Source: Nectonema munidae (Eukaryota; Nematomorpha; Nectonematoida; Nectonematidae). From it: a stretch of DNA of 64,000 nucleotides. Position 1 is the stretch's first letter. Each line of letters starts with the position of its first letter. Location: NCBI GenBank assembly GCA_030549495.1, contig JAUIRK010001039.1:372001-436000 (forward strand), given 5' to 3'. Both the position numbers and the translations under genes were made by a program. This document shows, in pieces, positions 23,384 to 34,095 of this stretch. A model generated the notes under the pieces. That model was not told the origin of the DNA. It did not search any database and saw only the letters and a program-made list of their open reading frames with translations.

Positions 23384-23765
23384 TCCTTATTTATTTTTTT
23401 AGCTAGACATTCGATTTTTTTTTCTCTTCTCTCTTTGTGACAAATCCTATAAGCGGTTTACACAAACCTTTGGGTTACACAAAAATTGTTAATTTTTATA
23501 TCATTTCAAATGTTTTAATATGTCTCCTTGGTTTTTTTTTCACTTTTCCAATTTTTCTATCTTTAATATGACAATAAACTTACTTACTTACTTACTTACT
23601 TATCTGGCAGAAATTTAAATCATTTGCATTATTGTTGAAACTTTCACATTTTTTTCCTAAATTTAAATATTGTTGTAAGCCAATTATTTTCGAATTACAT
23701 TTTCAAATAACGCTTTAATTAAATGTTTTTTTTAGATTCATTTCAAATAGTTAACTTTATTTGCT

Positions 23766-23862
23766 CTAGTTTCGGAGTATAAACTCCTTTTTCAAAGCAA
23801 ATATATAAATAATCATTATTTATATATTTGCTTTGAAAAAAGAGTTTATACTCCGAAACTAG
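23766..23862. repeat. Near-perfect 97-bp palindrome (fold-back)
   Basis: The left arm CTAGTTTCGGAGTATAAACT... is repeated inverted after a centre near 23,814. The arms are about 46 nt and show one mismatch (CCTTTTTC against CTTTTTTC). The RNA or single strand would form one long hairpin with almost no loop. It may be a tiny fold-back element. Confidence 0.93.
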
Positions 23863-23989
23863 TTAGCAAAAATCAACAATAAAGTGCCCAATTTTTTTTA
23901 TATTTGTTATAATTATTTCACCAATGGGCATATCTCAAAGATTTTATTTCTAAATATTATTTGCTCTTATAATTATAATTGAAAAATAA

Positions 23990-24110
23990 TTAACCCGTTA
24001 TCGGCCAAAATAAGCAGACGATATCTAATGTAAAGCAGAAGATTTGTATTAAAAAGCATTTATAAGAGCAGACGATTCATATTTTTGTAAAGTCGACCCT
24101 GGTCGATAAC
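23990..24110 (+). mobile_element. piggyBac-type MITE (type 1)
   Basis: Starts TTAACCCGTTATCGGCC and contains GCAGACGATATCTAATGTAA. It ends near CCCTGGTCGATAAC without a clear right TTAA. It is the reverse orientation of the MITEs at 8.9, 46.07, 54.88 and 63.69 kb. Confidence 0.65.
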
Positions 24111-24164
24111 TCAAAGATTTATTTCTAACTATTATTGCGCTTATAATTATCATTGAAATTTAGA

Positions 24165-24303
24165 TTAACCCATTTAAGGCCAAGCAAAGCAGACGATATC
24201 TAAAAAAAACGCAGACGATTTATATTCAAAGTCATTGAAAAAAGCAGACGAAGATGAAATTACTTATGTTCCAAAATAGGAACATTGGCCGTAAATGGGT
24301 TAA
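24165..24303 (+). mobile_element. piggyBac-type MITE (type 2), complete
   Basis: 139 bp with TTAA at both ends. The terminal repeats CCCATTTAAGGCCA and TGGCCGTAAATGGG are near-perfect inverted copies. Three GCAGACGA motifs sit inside, probably transposase-binding subterminal repeats (inference). Confidence 0.8.
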
Positions 24304-24514
24304 CTTGGTTTTTATATAAATTAATAGTCGATGAATAAAAACTTAATTTTTTCCAATTACATTTTGATAAATTTTTATGATATTTATCGGAACGCAGATT
24401 ACCTTCTTTCAAAAGTGATCACAAGACTTCTAGGGAAAAATCAATAATTTCCGGGAATGCAGATTATCATTTTTTTAGGCGGAATCCCGTTTTCCCGGGG
24501 AAATAATCACTAGT

Positions 24515-24541
24515 TGGGGGCCGCGTTTGGGAACCACTGTT
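24515..24541. mobile_element. Right terminus of a hAT element (solo)
   Basis: GGGCCGCGTTTGGGAACCACTG is an inverted hAT terminal repeat (CAGTGGTTCCC...). No matching left end lies within 2 kb. The 140 bp before it, with inverted CCCGTTTTCCCGGGG-type segments, may belong to the same element. Confidence 0.45.
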
Positions 24542-25385
24542 CTCAATTATTTATACGCTAACAATGATCATTTATTAAGAAATGATGGTTTTCAAGTCTA
24601 TGTATGTAATTATAATGAGCCAGTCAAAACAAAAAGATAGCTAATTACAAAAAACCCTTCGATATATAAAGAGAGGAATCCCTTTTTTAATAAAGTACAC
24701 TTTAGATCATAAATAAAATATTATGAGAAAGAAAATGCCTAACTTGAGTGATCTCTTTTCTTTATTGATTTTTTGATTGCAATCCATTAATATAAATAGA
24801 ATGTGTAATTTAAATATACTTTTTTCAATTGAGCATTAAAAATTTTTATCCTTCTTTAGTTTAGGTTTTAGATGGCGTTAAATTTTTTTTATATGCAACT
24901 TTATGTGATTTTATACATTTTATAAGCTGTTTTTTTCTTAGCTTTATGCAGGAAAGAATATTTTTAGGTAATTTTATTGTAAGAAAAAATGTAAAAAAGA
25001 CAATTTTTTTACACCCATTATATTTAAGGGATGAAAAATCACAAAAATATCTAAAAAAATTTACGTTTTATATATGAAAAAATAACACCAATTTAGTTAA
25101 GTTAAATAAATTAACTGGAGTAAAAAGTCCTACTGTCCTGCGAAGGTACTGACTATTTAATGTATAATTTAGCAAAATAAAGTCTCTTTATTCCTCTTTC
25201 TATTTTATATCATTCTTTGTTAGACATATTAATATAATCAGTTACGTTCATGCCTCCTATTTTATATCATTTCTTTCTTAGACCTATTATTATAATCAGT
25301 TAAGTGCATCCTCCTTTAATTTTATATCATTTCCTATATATTCTTAAAAGTAAAACAATAACACCTATTAAATATCTATTAAAAA
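24542..25385. other. AT-rich DNA with dispersed piggyBac-end-like repeat
   Basis: No gene seen. GGCGTTAAATTTTTTTTATA (near 24,873) and AAAAGTCCTACTGTCCTGCG (near 25,121) recur in similar form near 32.94, 33.78, 34.06 and 39.54 kb, mostly beside piggyBac coding DNA. This may be the end of another piggyBac copy. Confidence 0.4.
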
Positions 25386-25410
25386 ATATAAAAAAAAAAT
25401 ATACTGAAAA

Positions 25411-25445
<35 letters not shown>

Positions 25446-25568
25446 AAAAAATTTCTGTTTAATTAAAAAATTAATTTTTTTAAAAATAATTTTTTGTTTT
25501 ATTTTTTTTTTTAATTAAAAAATTTTTTTTAAAAAAAATATTTTTTTATTTTTAAAAAAAAAAATAAT

Positions 25569-25604
<36 letters not shown>

Positions 25605-25633
25605 CATTTTCGCCCCCCGGATGTGCGCCCCTG
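25386..25633. repeat. A/T homopolymer tract, 35-nt G run and hAT-like terminus
   Basis: About 180 bp of alternating long A and T runs is followed by 35 consecutive G (25,569-25,603). Then TCATTTTCGCCCCCCGG runs into the terminus GGATGTGCGCCCCTG (25,619-25,633), whose inverse (CAGGGGCGCACATCC) occurs at 36,526. The end structure is hAT-like. Run lengths are likely unreliable in assembly. Confidence 0.75.
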
Positions 25634-27376
25634 AATTAAGATGTATTTTTGAAACTTAAAACTATTTTAGAGGAGTTGTTCACAAGACAAAAAAGCTAAT
25701 ACAATTCGCCATAAAAGAGCTTTGTCAAATTTGAACAACGAAACGCTCAAAATCATCGAAGAGAAAATCAAAATTGTGGACAACTAATCTTTTTGGCCAA
25801 GTCAAAATAATGATTCATGTAAGTGAAAACTAAACTTAAAATCAATATTTTGCATTTGAGATTTTTGATCAATTATTTACCTTCAAATGAACAACAAAAA
25901 CCTATTTCTAATTTCTCAGTTTCATTTAAAGGTTAATTTATTGGCTTTATGCAAAGGTATATAATTTTTCCTCTGTTTAAAAATTTTGGACCACATGTTT
26001 TTTACCTAGGATCCAAGAACCCATAAGCGATCAATTGAGAATTTTTTTGAGGGAGAGTAGAGGAAGGGGACAAAGCAAATAAGAATCTACTATATTATTG
26101 TTAACGATAGATAACACTTTTTAAACTTGTGAGAAAAATTTTTAAAATGGTTAACTCACGATTACTTTCCTATGAAGTTAATCTTTGTTTGTTTTCCTTG
26201 ATTTGTGGCATTTATGCAACAGTTGAAATCTTTCTGATTGAATTGTCGCTTTATTTTGTAATATTCTTGTATTTTTCCCTTTATCAATAAATTCAAAATT
26301 ACATTCTTTAAATATGACATATGGTTCAATCTTCATGGAATTTGAAATATGTATATTTAGTGAATATAAAAGTACAAGAGAAAATTTACTTTATTTCATC
26401 AGGATAAAAAGATTAAATTTAGTTCTATAAATCATCAATCAAACCTCGTAAATCCATCAGCATATTTTAAAATATGTTAGAGGAGCTAGTATTATTGTGA
26501 TAGGGTATATAATTATTTTAACTTTTCAAATTTATACATTGGTAGTTGTAGAGTTATAATGGCAATAATTTTTTTTTATAAAAATTGAATTTTAATTCTT
26601 TGAGATAAGGTGGCCTCAGAGATAGATGTTGAAGAATTCATATTATTGCGCAAACAGTAGTAATACTATATACGGCTTAGTTGAAAATAAAAATGTGCTC
26701 TCAAAAGGTCAAAGAAGCGAATTAGTTTTGTGTCTTTCCTTATTTAAAATAGATGAGCAAAAATTGTTTGTAGTCAAAATTCATTTTGTAAGCACACTCC
26801 TCACATCCCTACTTCTATGCCTGCCTACGTAGGAGGATAACAGCAGGAGTATAAGGTCATGCATAATTGATATTTTGCTATTTGATTCAACACTTCAAAG
26901 AAAATGTATTCTATTGGCAAATATTGATGAATATGGATATATTGATAAGGGATGAGATAAAGGTATGTTTTGTTATCAAATATACAAAACGTGCAAATTG
27001 TAAGTGGGATATGAGAATAATCTCTCTCTCCCTTTCACAACCTCTACCTTACTACCAAACTTAATTATTTACGATTTCTTCAAAGATTGCTCTAAACACA
27101 CGTCGCCTTTCCTTTTGAGAGGCTATGATGATTACTATTATTTTGAAGAGCAGCATCTATGCGTGGTGTTTCTTGATATAGCACATTATATTATTTCTTT
27201 CTAACTTTTGGCATTAAATTTACCCGCCTTCACTTTCTCATATTTCCAGCAATGTAAGATCATCATCATGTTTTTACCATACTTTAATCCAGTCTTTCCC
27301 AATGTATATTACCTAATGGCCAGTGTTTTGGAGACTTAGACTCCACTTATTTGTAATTTTGAGACTACACCTATTT
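25634..27376. other. No recognisable gene
   Basis: AT-rich DNA. Open stretches at 26,626-26,832, 26,867-27,064 and 27,004-27,204 are short, overlap in different frames and show no family features. Confidence 0.4.
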
Positions 27377-27420
27377 CAGGGAAGGATCTTGGTCAAAAAT
27401 TTAGGAGGGGGGGGGGGGGC
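27377..27420. mobile_element. Possible hAT left terminus with G run
   Basis: CAGGGAAGGATCTTGGTCAA followed by AGGAGGGGGGGGG. The layout resembles CAGGGGCGGATCC...GGGGG ends of hAT elements and those at 25.6 and 36.5 kb. Confidence 0.3.
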
Positions 27421-27525
27421 TGTGCCACTTTTTCGAATTTTTTTCTAATAATTTCTATCGTGAAAAGTTGTTATTTAAAAGTTTAAACTAACATTTCCGT
27501 TTTTATCAAAACGTAAGTGGTTTAT

Positions 27526-27597
27526 TGGCTTCGAGGTTAAATGGTTAGAAGCGCTGCTATCGATATGAAGTTTCGGGTTTAAGCCTCGCTTCTGCTA
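27526..27597 (+). repeat. tRNA-derived SINE head (pol III A and B boxes)
   Basis: TGGCTTCGAGGTTAAATGGT fits an internal A box. GGGTTTAAGCC (27,575-27,585), about 45 bp on, is a B box with two changes from GGTTCGANTCC. The 72-bp stretch has tRNA-like length but no good acceptor stem, which suggests a SINE head or pseudo-tRNA rather than a working tRNA. A LINE fragment begins within 50 bp downstream. Confidence 0.35.
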
Positions 27598-27639
27598 ATC
27601 CATAGCTCGATGTTAGCTGCAAATTAGTACTTTTTTCGA

Positions 27640-28078
27640 TGAAAATACCACACATATTAATGATTTTAGACCAATATCTATAATCCCTGCAGTAGCAAAG
27701 ATTTTTAAAAAAGTATTGTTTAACCAAATTTTTGAATATTTGAATTCAATTTACATTCTATACGACTGTCAATTGAAAAGTTATTCGACTGGAAATTTTC
27801 ATAGCTATTTTATACATAGAATGATCCGCTATTTAGAGAAAAGTATGAATGTTGGTATATCATTTTTGGAATTGTCTAGAGCTTTTGATAAGGTCTCTTC
27901 TCACTATATTTTAGTAGAAAAACTGAAATCTCTTGGATTTAATACGAGTATTTATAATTTTTTCAGATCTTATTTAAGAGATGGATATCAGTTTGTTGAT
28001 ATAAAAGGTAATTGTTCTACCCCGCTTCCTTTAAAATGTGGAGTTCCCCAGGGATCTCTTCTTGCGCCCACTCTCTTT
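27640..28078 (+). pseudogene. CR1/Jockey-like LINE RT fragment, left part (split by Tigger)
   Basis: Reads DFRPISIIPAVAKIF-like text near 27,665, then SFLELSRAFDKVSSHYILVE (catalytic LSKAFD block, Lys changed to Arg) and PLKCGVPQGSLLAPTLFSL. It stops in mid-domain where Tigger sequence starts. The matching right part, with the VDD box, is at 30,288. Confidence 0.75.
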
Positions 28079-30287
28079 TCCCTGACCCCTCTTAAGGAAC
28101 ACCTCGCTTTAAGGAATAGTTATTCAAAGTCCCGAATGCTTCCTATCTTTTAACATTAAGGCAAGCCCCTCCTTAAAGAACACCCCACTTCTATGAACAA
28201 TGAACACTTTTTCAAGTCCCAGATGGCACTTTTTTATTGCTTTGAGCCTGTCATTAAGGAACACATTATAGTTTTATCATCAATCACATTCACAATATTA
28301 CTACCTTTTCTAATAAATAGGGAAGCATATCTCTCTTTGATATTATTCTTTTTCAATGTTTTGCTTCTCACTAAGGAACTCATAAAATTTTTTATCTCAA
28401 TCACATTCACAATATTACTTTGAACTTTTACTGTTTTTACTCATAAATATGCAAGCATATTTCTCTTCAGTATTCTTTAATTTCTTCATCGTTTTGTACA
28501 TCTCATTATTTATATAAGCAATACACAATATTTTATTATTAATCATAATTACTTTACTCATACGCTAGCATAATTTACATTTATATTGTGTACCTTTTCA
28601 CCTTCAACGTGTCTAAATCACGAAAAACTTTATCTTTTTCTGAAAAGTTAAAAGTTCTTAAAGAAGGTAAAGGTTCGAGCCAAAGAAATGTAGCAGCAAA
28701 ATTTGGTATATCAATAGAAAATAGGTTATCAATAGAATTGTAAAAAACAAAAAAAATTAGAGTGTTAGGCTGATGACAATTTCAATCCTTCAGCAAAAAG
28801 ATTGAAGACATCAAACTCTAATGATAATGTTAACTACCGTGTTTGGCAGTGGTTTATTGGCGCAAGAGCCAAGACTATTCCAATTTCTTGCCCCATTTTG
28901 CAAGAAAAAGCTTTGGCAATAGCTAAAGAATTGGGGTTTAATGTTTTCAAGGCGTCAAATAGCTGGTTTTGCATGATTCCGTACAAAAAACAACATTAAC
29001 TTCGAAGTGCTATGTGGTGAACGTGCGGGTGTGGACCAGAACATTGTGTCCACATGGAAACAAATAATTGACTCCCTTACTGACGAGTACAGTGCTAATA
29101 ATATTTCTAATTGCGATAAGACAGGCTTGTTTTACAAGGCTTTACATAAAAAGTCTCTTGTAGAGAAGGGAGACACTAGGCATGGGACAAAACTTCACAA
29201 GGACCGTTTAACAGTTCTTGCTTCAAACATGGCAGGAACGGAGAAATTAAAGCCACTGGTTATTGGCTATTCCAAAAAACCTAGATGTTTGCCTGTAGAT
29301 TGGCGTCACAATGCCCAGTTGCTTGAGGAATGGCTTAAAGAGCTAAAGAAGAGTATGAAAAGGAAGAAGAGAAAGATTTTACTCTTTGTAGATAATGCCC
29401 AAGTCATTATAACATCCAATTACCTTATGTTAAAGTAAAGTTTTTTCCAGCAAATTGTATTTCAGAGTTGCAATCCATCGATTAGGGGATCATCAAGACT
29501 GTCAAGTGTGGCTTTCGAAAGAGGCTGCTGAGACATCTGATTACCAAAATTTCCATACTTACACCTGTCAAGAGGTTGTAAATGGGATAAATGTTATGGA
29601 TGCTATCTAGTGGATAGCTCAAGCTTAGGCAGATGTTACACAGGAAATGATACAAAAGTGTTTCTCAAAATGTGGCTTTAAATTTGTTGAAGGATTTGAA
29701 ACCAGAAAAAAGAAAAGTTTAGTGAAGAGCTCGAGCCTCTAATGGTAAACCTGATACACTTGCTGGAATCTGAAGGATTTTCTGCTGACGAATATGTTGA
29801 TGTAGAGACAAAGTTTCAAGTTCATTGATATGGACGAATGGGAAGAGGAACGCATATCGCTCAATTCAAATAAGTTAGCAATAGAAGAATACACAGAAAA
29901 TACAATTGATGAAGCTGAAAAGAGTCCCCCAACAAATGATGAAGTGATAAAAGCATTGACCGTAGTAAAACCTTTCTTTAACTCAAATGCAATTGATACT
30001 GTGTGAAACCAGAGACCATCTAAATAAAATTATCACAGAAAAAACTAAAAAAAAAAAAAATTTAAAAAAAAAAATTTTATGCAGATTGATACCATGATTG
30101 ATATTAAATAAGACTGATTAGGAATAAATAAATATTTTACTAAATTGTTTTATCATTGAAATTGTGTCCAATATTCCATACAACTTTCTCAGGCAGTCTG
30201 AAAATTCACGCTTCCTCATTAAGAAACACTCTTCATGATAGAACGTTTTGGCAAAGTCCCAAGTGTTCCTTAGAGGAGTTTCATTGT
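28079..30287 (+). mobile_element. Tigger (pogo-superfamily) DNA transposon inserted in a LINE
   Basis: Left end CCCCTCTTAAGGAACACCTC and right end (inverted) ACTCCTCTAAGGAACACTTG share CTCTWAAGGAACAC. Subterminal repeats such as CAAAGTCCC occur near both ends (28.12 and 30.26 kb). The element of about 2.2 kb holds one transposase gene. LINE RT text runs up to the left end and resumes after the right end, so the insertion is younger than the LINE. Confidence 0.75.
28608..30005 (+). pseudogene. Tigger transposase (degraded)
   Basis: The N-terminal helix-turn-helix starts SKSRKTLSFSEKLKVLKEGK. The CENP-B-type second DNA-binding domain is NVNYRVWQWFIGARAKTIPI ... ALAIAKELGFNVFKASNSWF. The DDE core shows NISNCDKTGLFYKAL (first Asp kept, the usual DETG is DKTG), DRLTVLASNMAGTEKLKPLV, KRKILLFVDNAQV (second Asp) and a degraded PANCISELQSID segment (third acid). 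The C-terminal acidic tail ends near 30,005. At least four stops or frame changes are present (28.74, 28.77, 29.0, 29.44 kb and later), so it is inactive. It is a different subfamily from the Tigger in the 8.8-kb units. Confidence 0.85.
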
Positions 30288-30440
30288 ACTTAAATGACCT
30301 TTAAGTGCACTAACTTCTTTCACTTTATGTTGTAAGTTGATGATATCACGCTAATGTTTCCTTTAGAAGATCTATGTGACAAATCCCTACTAGTAAAAAA
30401 TGTCTTAAATGTGAAAAGTTAGTCTGTCAAATCCACAGTA
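30288..30440 (+). pseudogene. LINE RT fragment, right part
   Basis: After the Tigger end the plus strand reads NDL, then VDDITLMFPLEDLCDKSLLV, the (Y)xDD block expected right after the FSL that ends the left part. Frame changes are present. Confidence 0.6.
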
Positions 30441-31316
30441 AGATAATTTGTTATCATGTTTTGAATGATTTTTAACGCTATCTATTATTTTTTTTATTAA
30501 AATATCAGTTTTTTCGTAATTTTAGTAAAATAAAAAAAATTCCAAAGTTTTTTCATCAAAATCAATGAATTTATTTGTTTACAAATTCATTTTTAATATC
30601 GTTTCTATAATGAAATTTTTCAAAAAACTACTTTGAAAAAAAAGTTCATAGCCCGTAAAGCAAGGGTTAACTGACGGAGAAAAAAGCCTATGGCTCCATT
30701 ATGTTATTTCTGGCAAAAAAAGCTAGATAAACCTTAAATAAACTTGTAAATAATTTATCCTGACTTTTTCAAAGTGAAAAAACCAAAATATAGCATTTTT
30801 AACTTTCGGTTGATAATTTAGGAGATGGGATGCAGGGTTAAGATTTTGACACGCTTAAGTTCGAATGATCCATCTATTGGAATCATCAACCACATATTAT
30901 TCAACACTGTGTTTTCTCCCACTTGATGATATATTATGTTCATTCTTCATATGCTTTTGTTATTTTATATATGTGTATTTCACTATTGGTTATAATCGAT
31001 TTACTTATCTTGTATTCGTTTCATCGCGCCTCTTTGCCTGAAATACTGTGATTATATGTTACGACATTACGTACATATTGTTTACATTTTATTGGAACCG
31101 ACTTTCATCTTATCTATGAAATACTTTTATAATATACATTTCTTACTTGCTTCGAGTTCATTCTTCATCGTTTATTGATCATTTTGTCATCATAAACGTG
31201 CCGATTACGCAAAGTTTGCATTTTTCTAACGGGAAAATTCAGTGTTCAGCATAACTAATTCTCTTCATTTGCTCTGTCTTTATTTTTCAAACATTTTTTG
31301 TTTTCCTTGTATTCTA
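30441..31316. other. No gene seen
   Basis: AT-rich. GGGTTAA sites occur at 30,668 and 30,834, but no complete piggyBac end is demonstrable. Confidence 0.4.
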
Positions 31317-32774
31317 ATGGAATTTTCATCGTCTACTCTCACGTCTAGTTCCTCCGAAGAAAGTGAAGTCTATACATCAACTTCTGAATCAAATACTTTG
31401 TTATTTTTCGAGCTGAAGATTACCCAACAGAGGAAAAACTATAGAAAAGAACTGCTCAATGACTTTCTGTTTTATTTAGGTTAGATTCTCTAATTAGATT
31501 CTAACCGTTAGAATCACCAAAGTGACAAGATTTGAAAGTTTGTCACGAAAAATTGCTGTAAGCGATATACTTGCTTACTTTGGATGTCTGCTTTTTATGG
31601 GACAAGCAAAAGATCAAAGAAATTCGACTAAAGTTTTTTTTTCAAAAAATAGGGATCCTTTTTGCGCACTGCACTCGGAAGGAGAATGTTTCAATACATA
31701 AAAGTATTCATACGATTTGATGATGCGAATTGTAGAAATCCTCTGGACAGAGTATCAGCCGTAAGATGACAACTTTTTTAACAAATGTCACAAACATTGG
31801 ACCCCACTTGATGCAGTCACTATTGATGAGCAACTAGTCAAATTTTGGGGTGGCTGTTCATTGAAGATTTATGATCCGCAAAGGCCTGGGCATTATGGGA
31901 TCAAATTTTATCATCTAAATGAATCACACACGTATTACGTCATGAAACCACAAATTTATGTCCAGGATTGTTAGACAAACTTTTTTTTCAAGCTTTGGAA
32001 TTTGTAGACGCTTGATAGAAAGCAGTGATCTGCCAGTTGGTTGTGGCATCTTTTTAGATAGGTTTTTTATGTCCCATGCTTTTGCTGAGTGGGCGTTTTG
32101 CCAAAATTTAACAATTTGTGGAACAATAAACCCAATACGCCGCTCTGTTCCCCAAATTTTAAAGCCAAACTATTTACACACACTAAATTTGAATGAAACT
32201 GAAAGTAAAACTGTTTACTCAAGCAGCTGTTCACTTTCAGTTTATATACCAGAAAGGCACTACAGGAAAAACTTAAAAGCGGTTTATGTTCTGTCATCGC
32301 AGCATAATAGAGATGTTTTTATCACAGCACATAAAAAAACCCCGAAAGCTTGATTTTGTATAATAAACACAAAAGCCGGGTTGAGTGTTTTAATCGAATG
32401 TCAAAGGACTTCACTAGTTATAAAGGAGATGGACAGTCGCGGTATTTTCAAATTATCTGGATATAGGTGCCTACAATTCATGGGTTATTTATAAGCACAA
32501 CTGTCCTTGCAATGCTGTACCTACCTATACAGAAAGGAGGTAGAAAAGTTTTTTTTAAATTTTATCACAAAAGCTTTGTTTTAATTCTATGAGCATTCGC
32601 GCTAACATTAGTCAGATATCTAGGCCTATCAAAGTCTTGAGCAGTTCTTCAAGAGGATCAATTTTGGAATGTAGACCTAGAACAAGAGGCACTAGGAAGT
32701 GTTCTAAATGTAGGAAATTTATGTGCAAAAAACATACCTTATCTGTCTGCTCTTGTTGTCATTCTAATTTGTAA
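31317..32774 (+). pseudogene. piggyBac transposase, degraded copy 1
   Basis: Starts MEFSSSTLTSSSSEESEVYT, the acidic/Ser-rich N-terminus usual in the family. Decayed text follows with RFDDANCRNPLDRVS and VTIDEQLVKFWGGCSLKIYD (first catalytic Asp kept) and YGIKFYHLNES. The open stretch 31,958-32,353 has GCGIFLDRFFMSHAFAEWAF (second Asp kept), CGTINPIRR and SVYIPERHYRKNLKAVYVLS. The third Asp site (family GGVDxxNxM) reads AGLSVFNRM, so it is lost. The end is a Cys-rich zinc domain, RKCSKCRKFMCKKHTLSVCS. Many stops occur between 31.48 and 31.96 kb. The enzyme would excise and insert at TTAA. Confidence 0.8.
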
Positions 32775-33147
32775 TTTTGCTTTTTTTACTGTTTACACAA
32801 TTTGTATCAAACATAATCACTGTATTGTTATGCCTATTTTCAAATTTCTTATGAGATTTTTTCTAATACTTTTGATCATTCATGTAATAAATTTTTTATG
32901 AATTAAAATTTTCATTTTCTATTGTTCTTTTTTTTGTATTTATAGTTGGCGTTAAATTTTATTTTGACTTTTGCACACTTTTGAAAAAGCGGATGTAATA
33001 TTTCTGGAATGAATTTTTAGGTTTTTTGGTTTGAAAATCCTCTGTAAATTATTTTCAGATGAAATTTTTTTTTGAAAAATAAACTTTTTGTCACTTCAGA
33101 AAACCACAAAATATTCAACATGATTATGTATTTTATGGTTAAATCAA
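32775..33147. other. 3' flank of piggyBac copy 1
   Basis: AT-rich; shares the TTGGCGTTAAATTTTATTTT-type motif with 24.87 and 33.78 kb. No gene. Confidence 0.4.
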
Positions 33148-33155
33148 GTTATGAC

Positions 33156-33639
33156 TAGAGATTGCACCGCGGGGACCCTTTCCCCGGTGAAAAAGCGAAA
33201 AAAAGCCTCCCCGCTCCTATGAGAAAATCTCTTTTCCCCAGGGAAAAAATACAAGATTAAATTCACAGTTATAATCATATTTTTACATTATATGATAGAG
33301 ACTATGGTGGTATTTATGTATTAGGTGCATAGCTATATTATTTATAATTCATGATTCAACTTGTAAACAATTCATATGTGGTGGTATTTATGTATGTGTA
33401 TTTCAAAGCTATATGTATTATTTATAATTCATCATGATTCAAATTGTAAACAAAACAGACTCTCTCAGGATTATTGTTTTTAAAATTTTATTATTTGAAC
33501 AATTTTGAATAAATCATTTCAAAATTTTAGTGTTCTTCTTGATAAAAAAAATATTTTTTTTTCTTGGGATGAGAAAAAATTTACTTCATGTCCCCGCTCC
33601 CAGGGGAGAGAAAAAAAATCTTTCGGGGTGCAATCCCTA
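33156..33639. mobile_element. hAT-type MITE, 484 bp, perfect 8-bp target duplication
   Basis: Left end TAGAGATTGCACCGCGGGG, right end (inverted) TAGGGATTGCACCCCG. The 8 bp GTTATGAC stands immediately outside both ends (33,148-33,155 and 33,640-33,647). CCCC-rich subterminal motifs (GTCCCCGCTCCCAGGGG) occur near both ends. The centre holds a direct repeat (TGGTGGTATTTATGTAT at about 33.306 and 33.379 kb). No transposase. Confidence 0.85.
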
Positions 33640-33647
33640 GTTATGAC

Positions 33648-34095
33648 TCTTATAAGAGTAATAAATTACATGCTCTTTCCGTTATGCTCTGCATTTGACT
33701 TTATCTAAAAAATACATTGATATCTTGACAAGTAAAAAGAATGCGTGTCTTTCGGTGAAAAGTTTTTTTAATATAGATCGCGTTAAATTTTTTTTTATAA
33801 TCAAAAATTATTTTGATAGTTAAAATGAATGGATTTCTACTTATGATGAAGGAACTTTCAAGTTTTTTTATAATTTTAAATTCCAAAAAATTTGAAATTT
33901 TTTTTTGTTGTCATAAAAAATCACAAAATTTGAAGTCGCTAACGTGTAATATATTTTAATAATGACACCGACTTATACTACATAGAATAACGATAATTTA
34001 CGTATTATTTTTTTGTATGTTATATATTTGTTACAACAAAAATGCCATTAAAAGATTGCTTGGAATAAAAAGCCCATGTGTGTCCTGCGAAGGTT
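33648..34095. other. AT-rich flank, no gene
   Basis: Contains CGCGTTAAATTTTTTTTTAT (near 33.78 kb) and AAAAGCCCATGTGTGTCCTG (34.07 kb). These dispersed motifs seem to belong to piggyBac element ends. Confidence 0.4.

Larger units (their letters stand above)
19384..23602 (+). mobile_element. CR1/Jockey-like LINE, best preserved copy in the window
   Basis: Contains ORF1 with zinc knuckles, ORF2 with endonuclease and reverse transcriptase, a 3' UTR and an (ACTT)n tail at 23,578-23,602. The RT catalytic YADD is intact. Damage is limited to a few stops and frameshifts (about 19.52, 20.39-20.55, 21.21, 21.5, 22.03 and 22.21 kb), so the copy is inactive but fairly young. It is related to, but not the same family as, the LINE at 6.9-10.9 kb. 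Confidence 0.9.
23934..24303 (+). repeat. Tandem pair of flank + MITE blocks
   Basis: A flank of about 60 bp (TCAAAGATTT...TATTTCTAA.TATTAT..GC.CTTATAATTAT) occurs at 23,934-23,989 and again at 24,104-24,164. Each copy is followed directly by a piggyBac-type MITE starting at TTAA, but the two MITEs are of different subtypes. Confidence 0.75.

Noticed and set aside
11659-24541. hAT left end at 11,659 and right end at 24,541 as one large element
   Set aside because: The 8-bp flanks do not match and the end sequences differ (TTCTTAACC against TTCCCAAAC).
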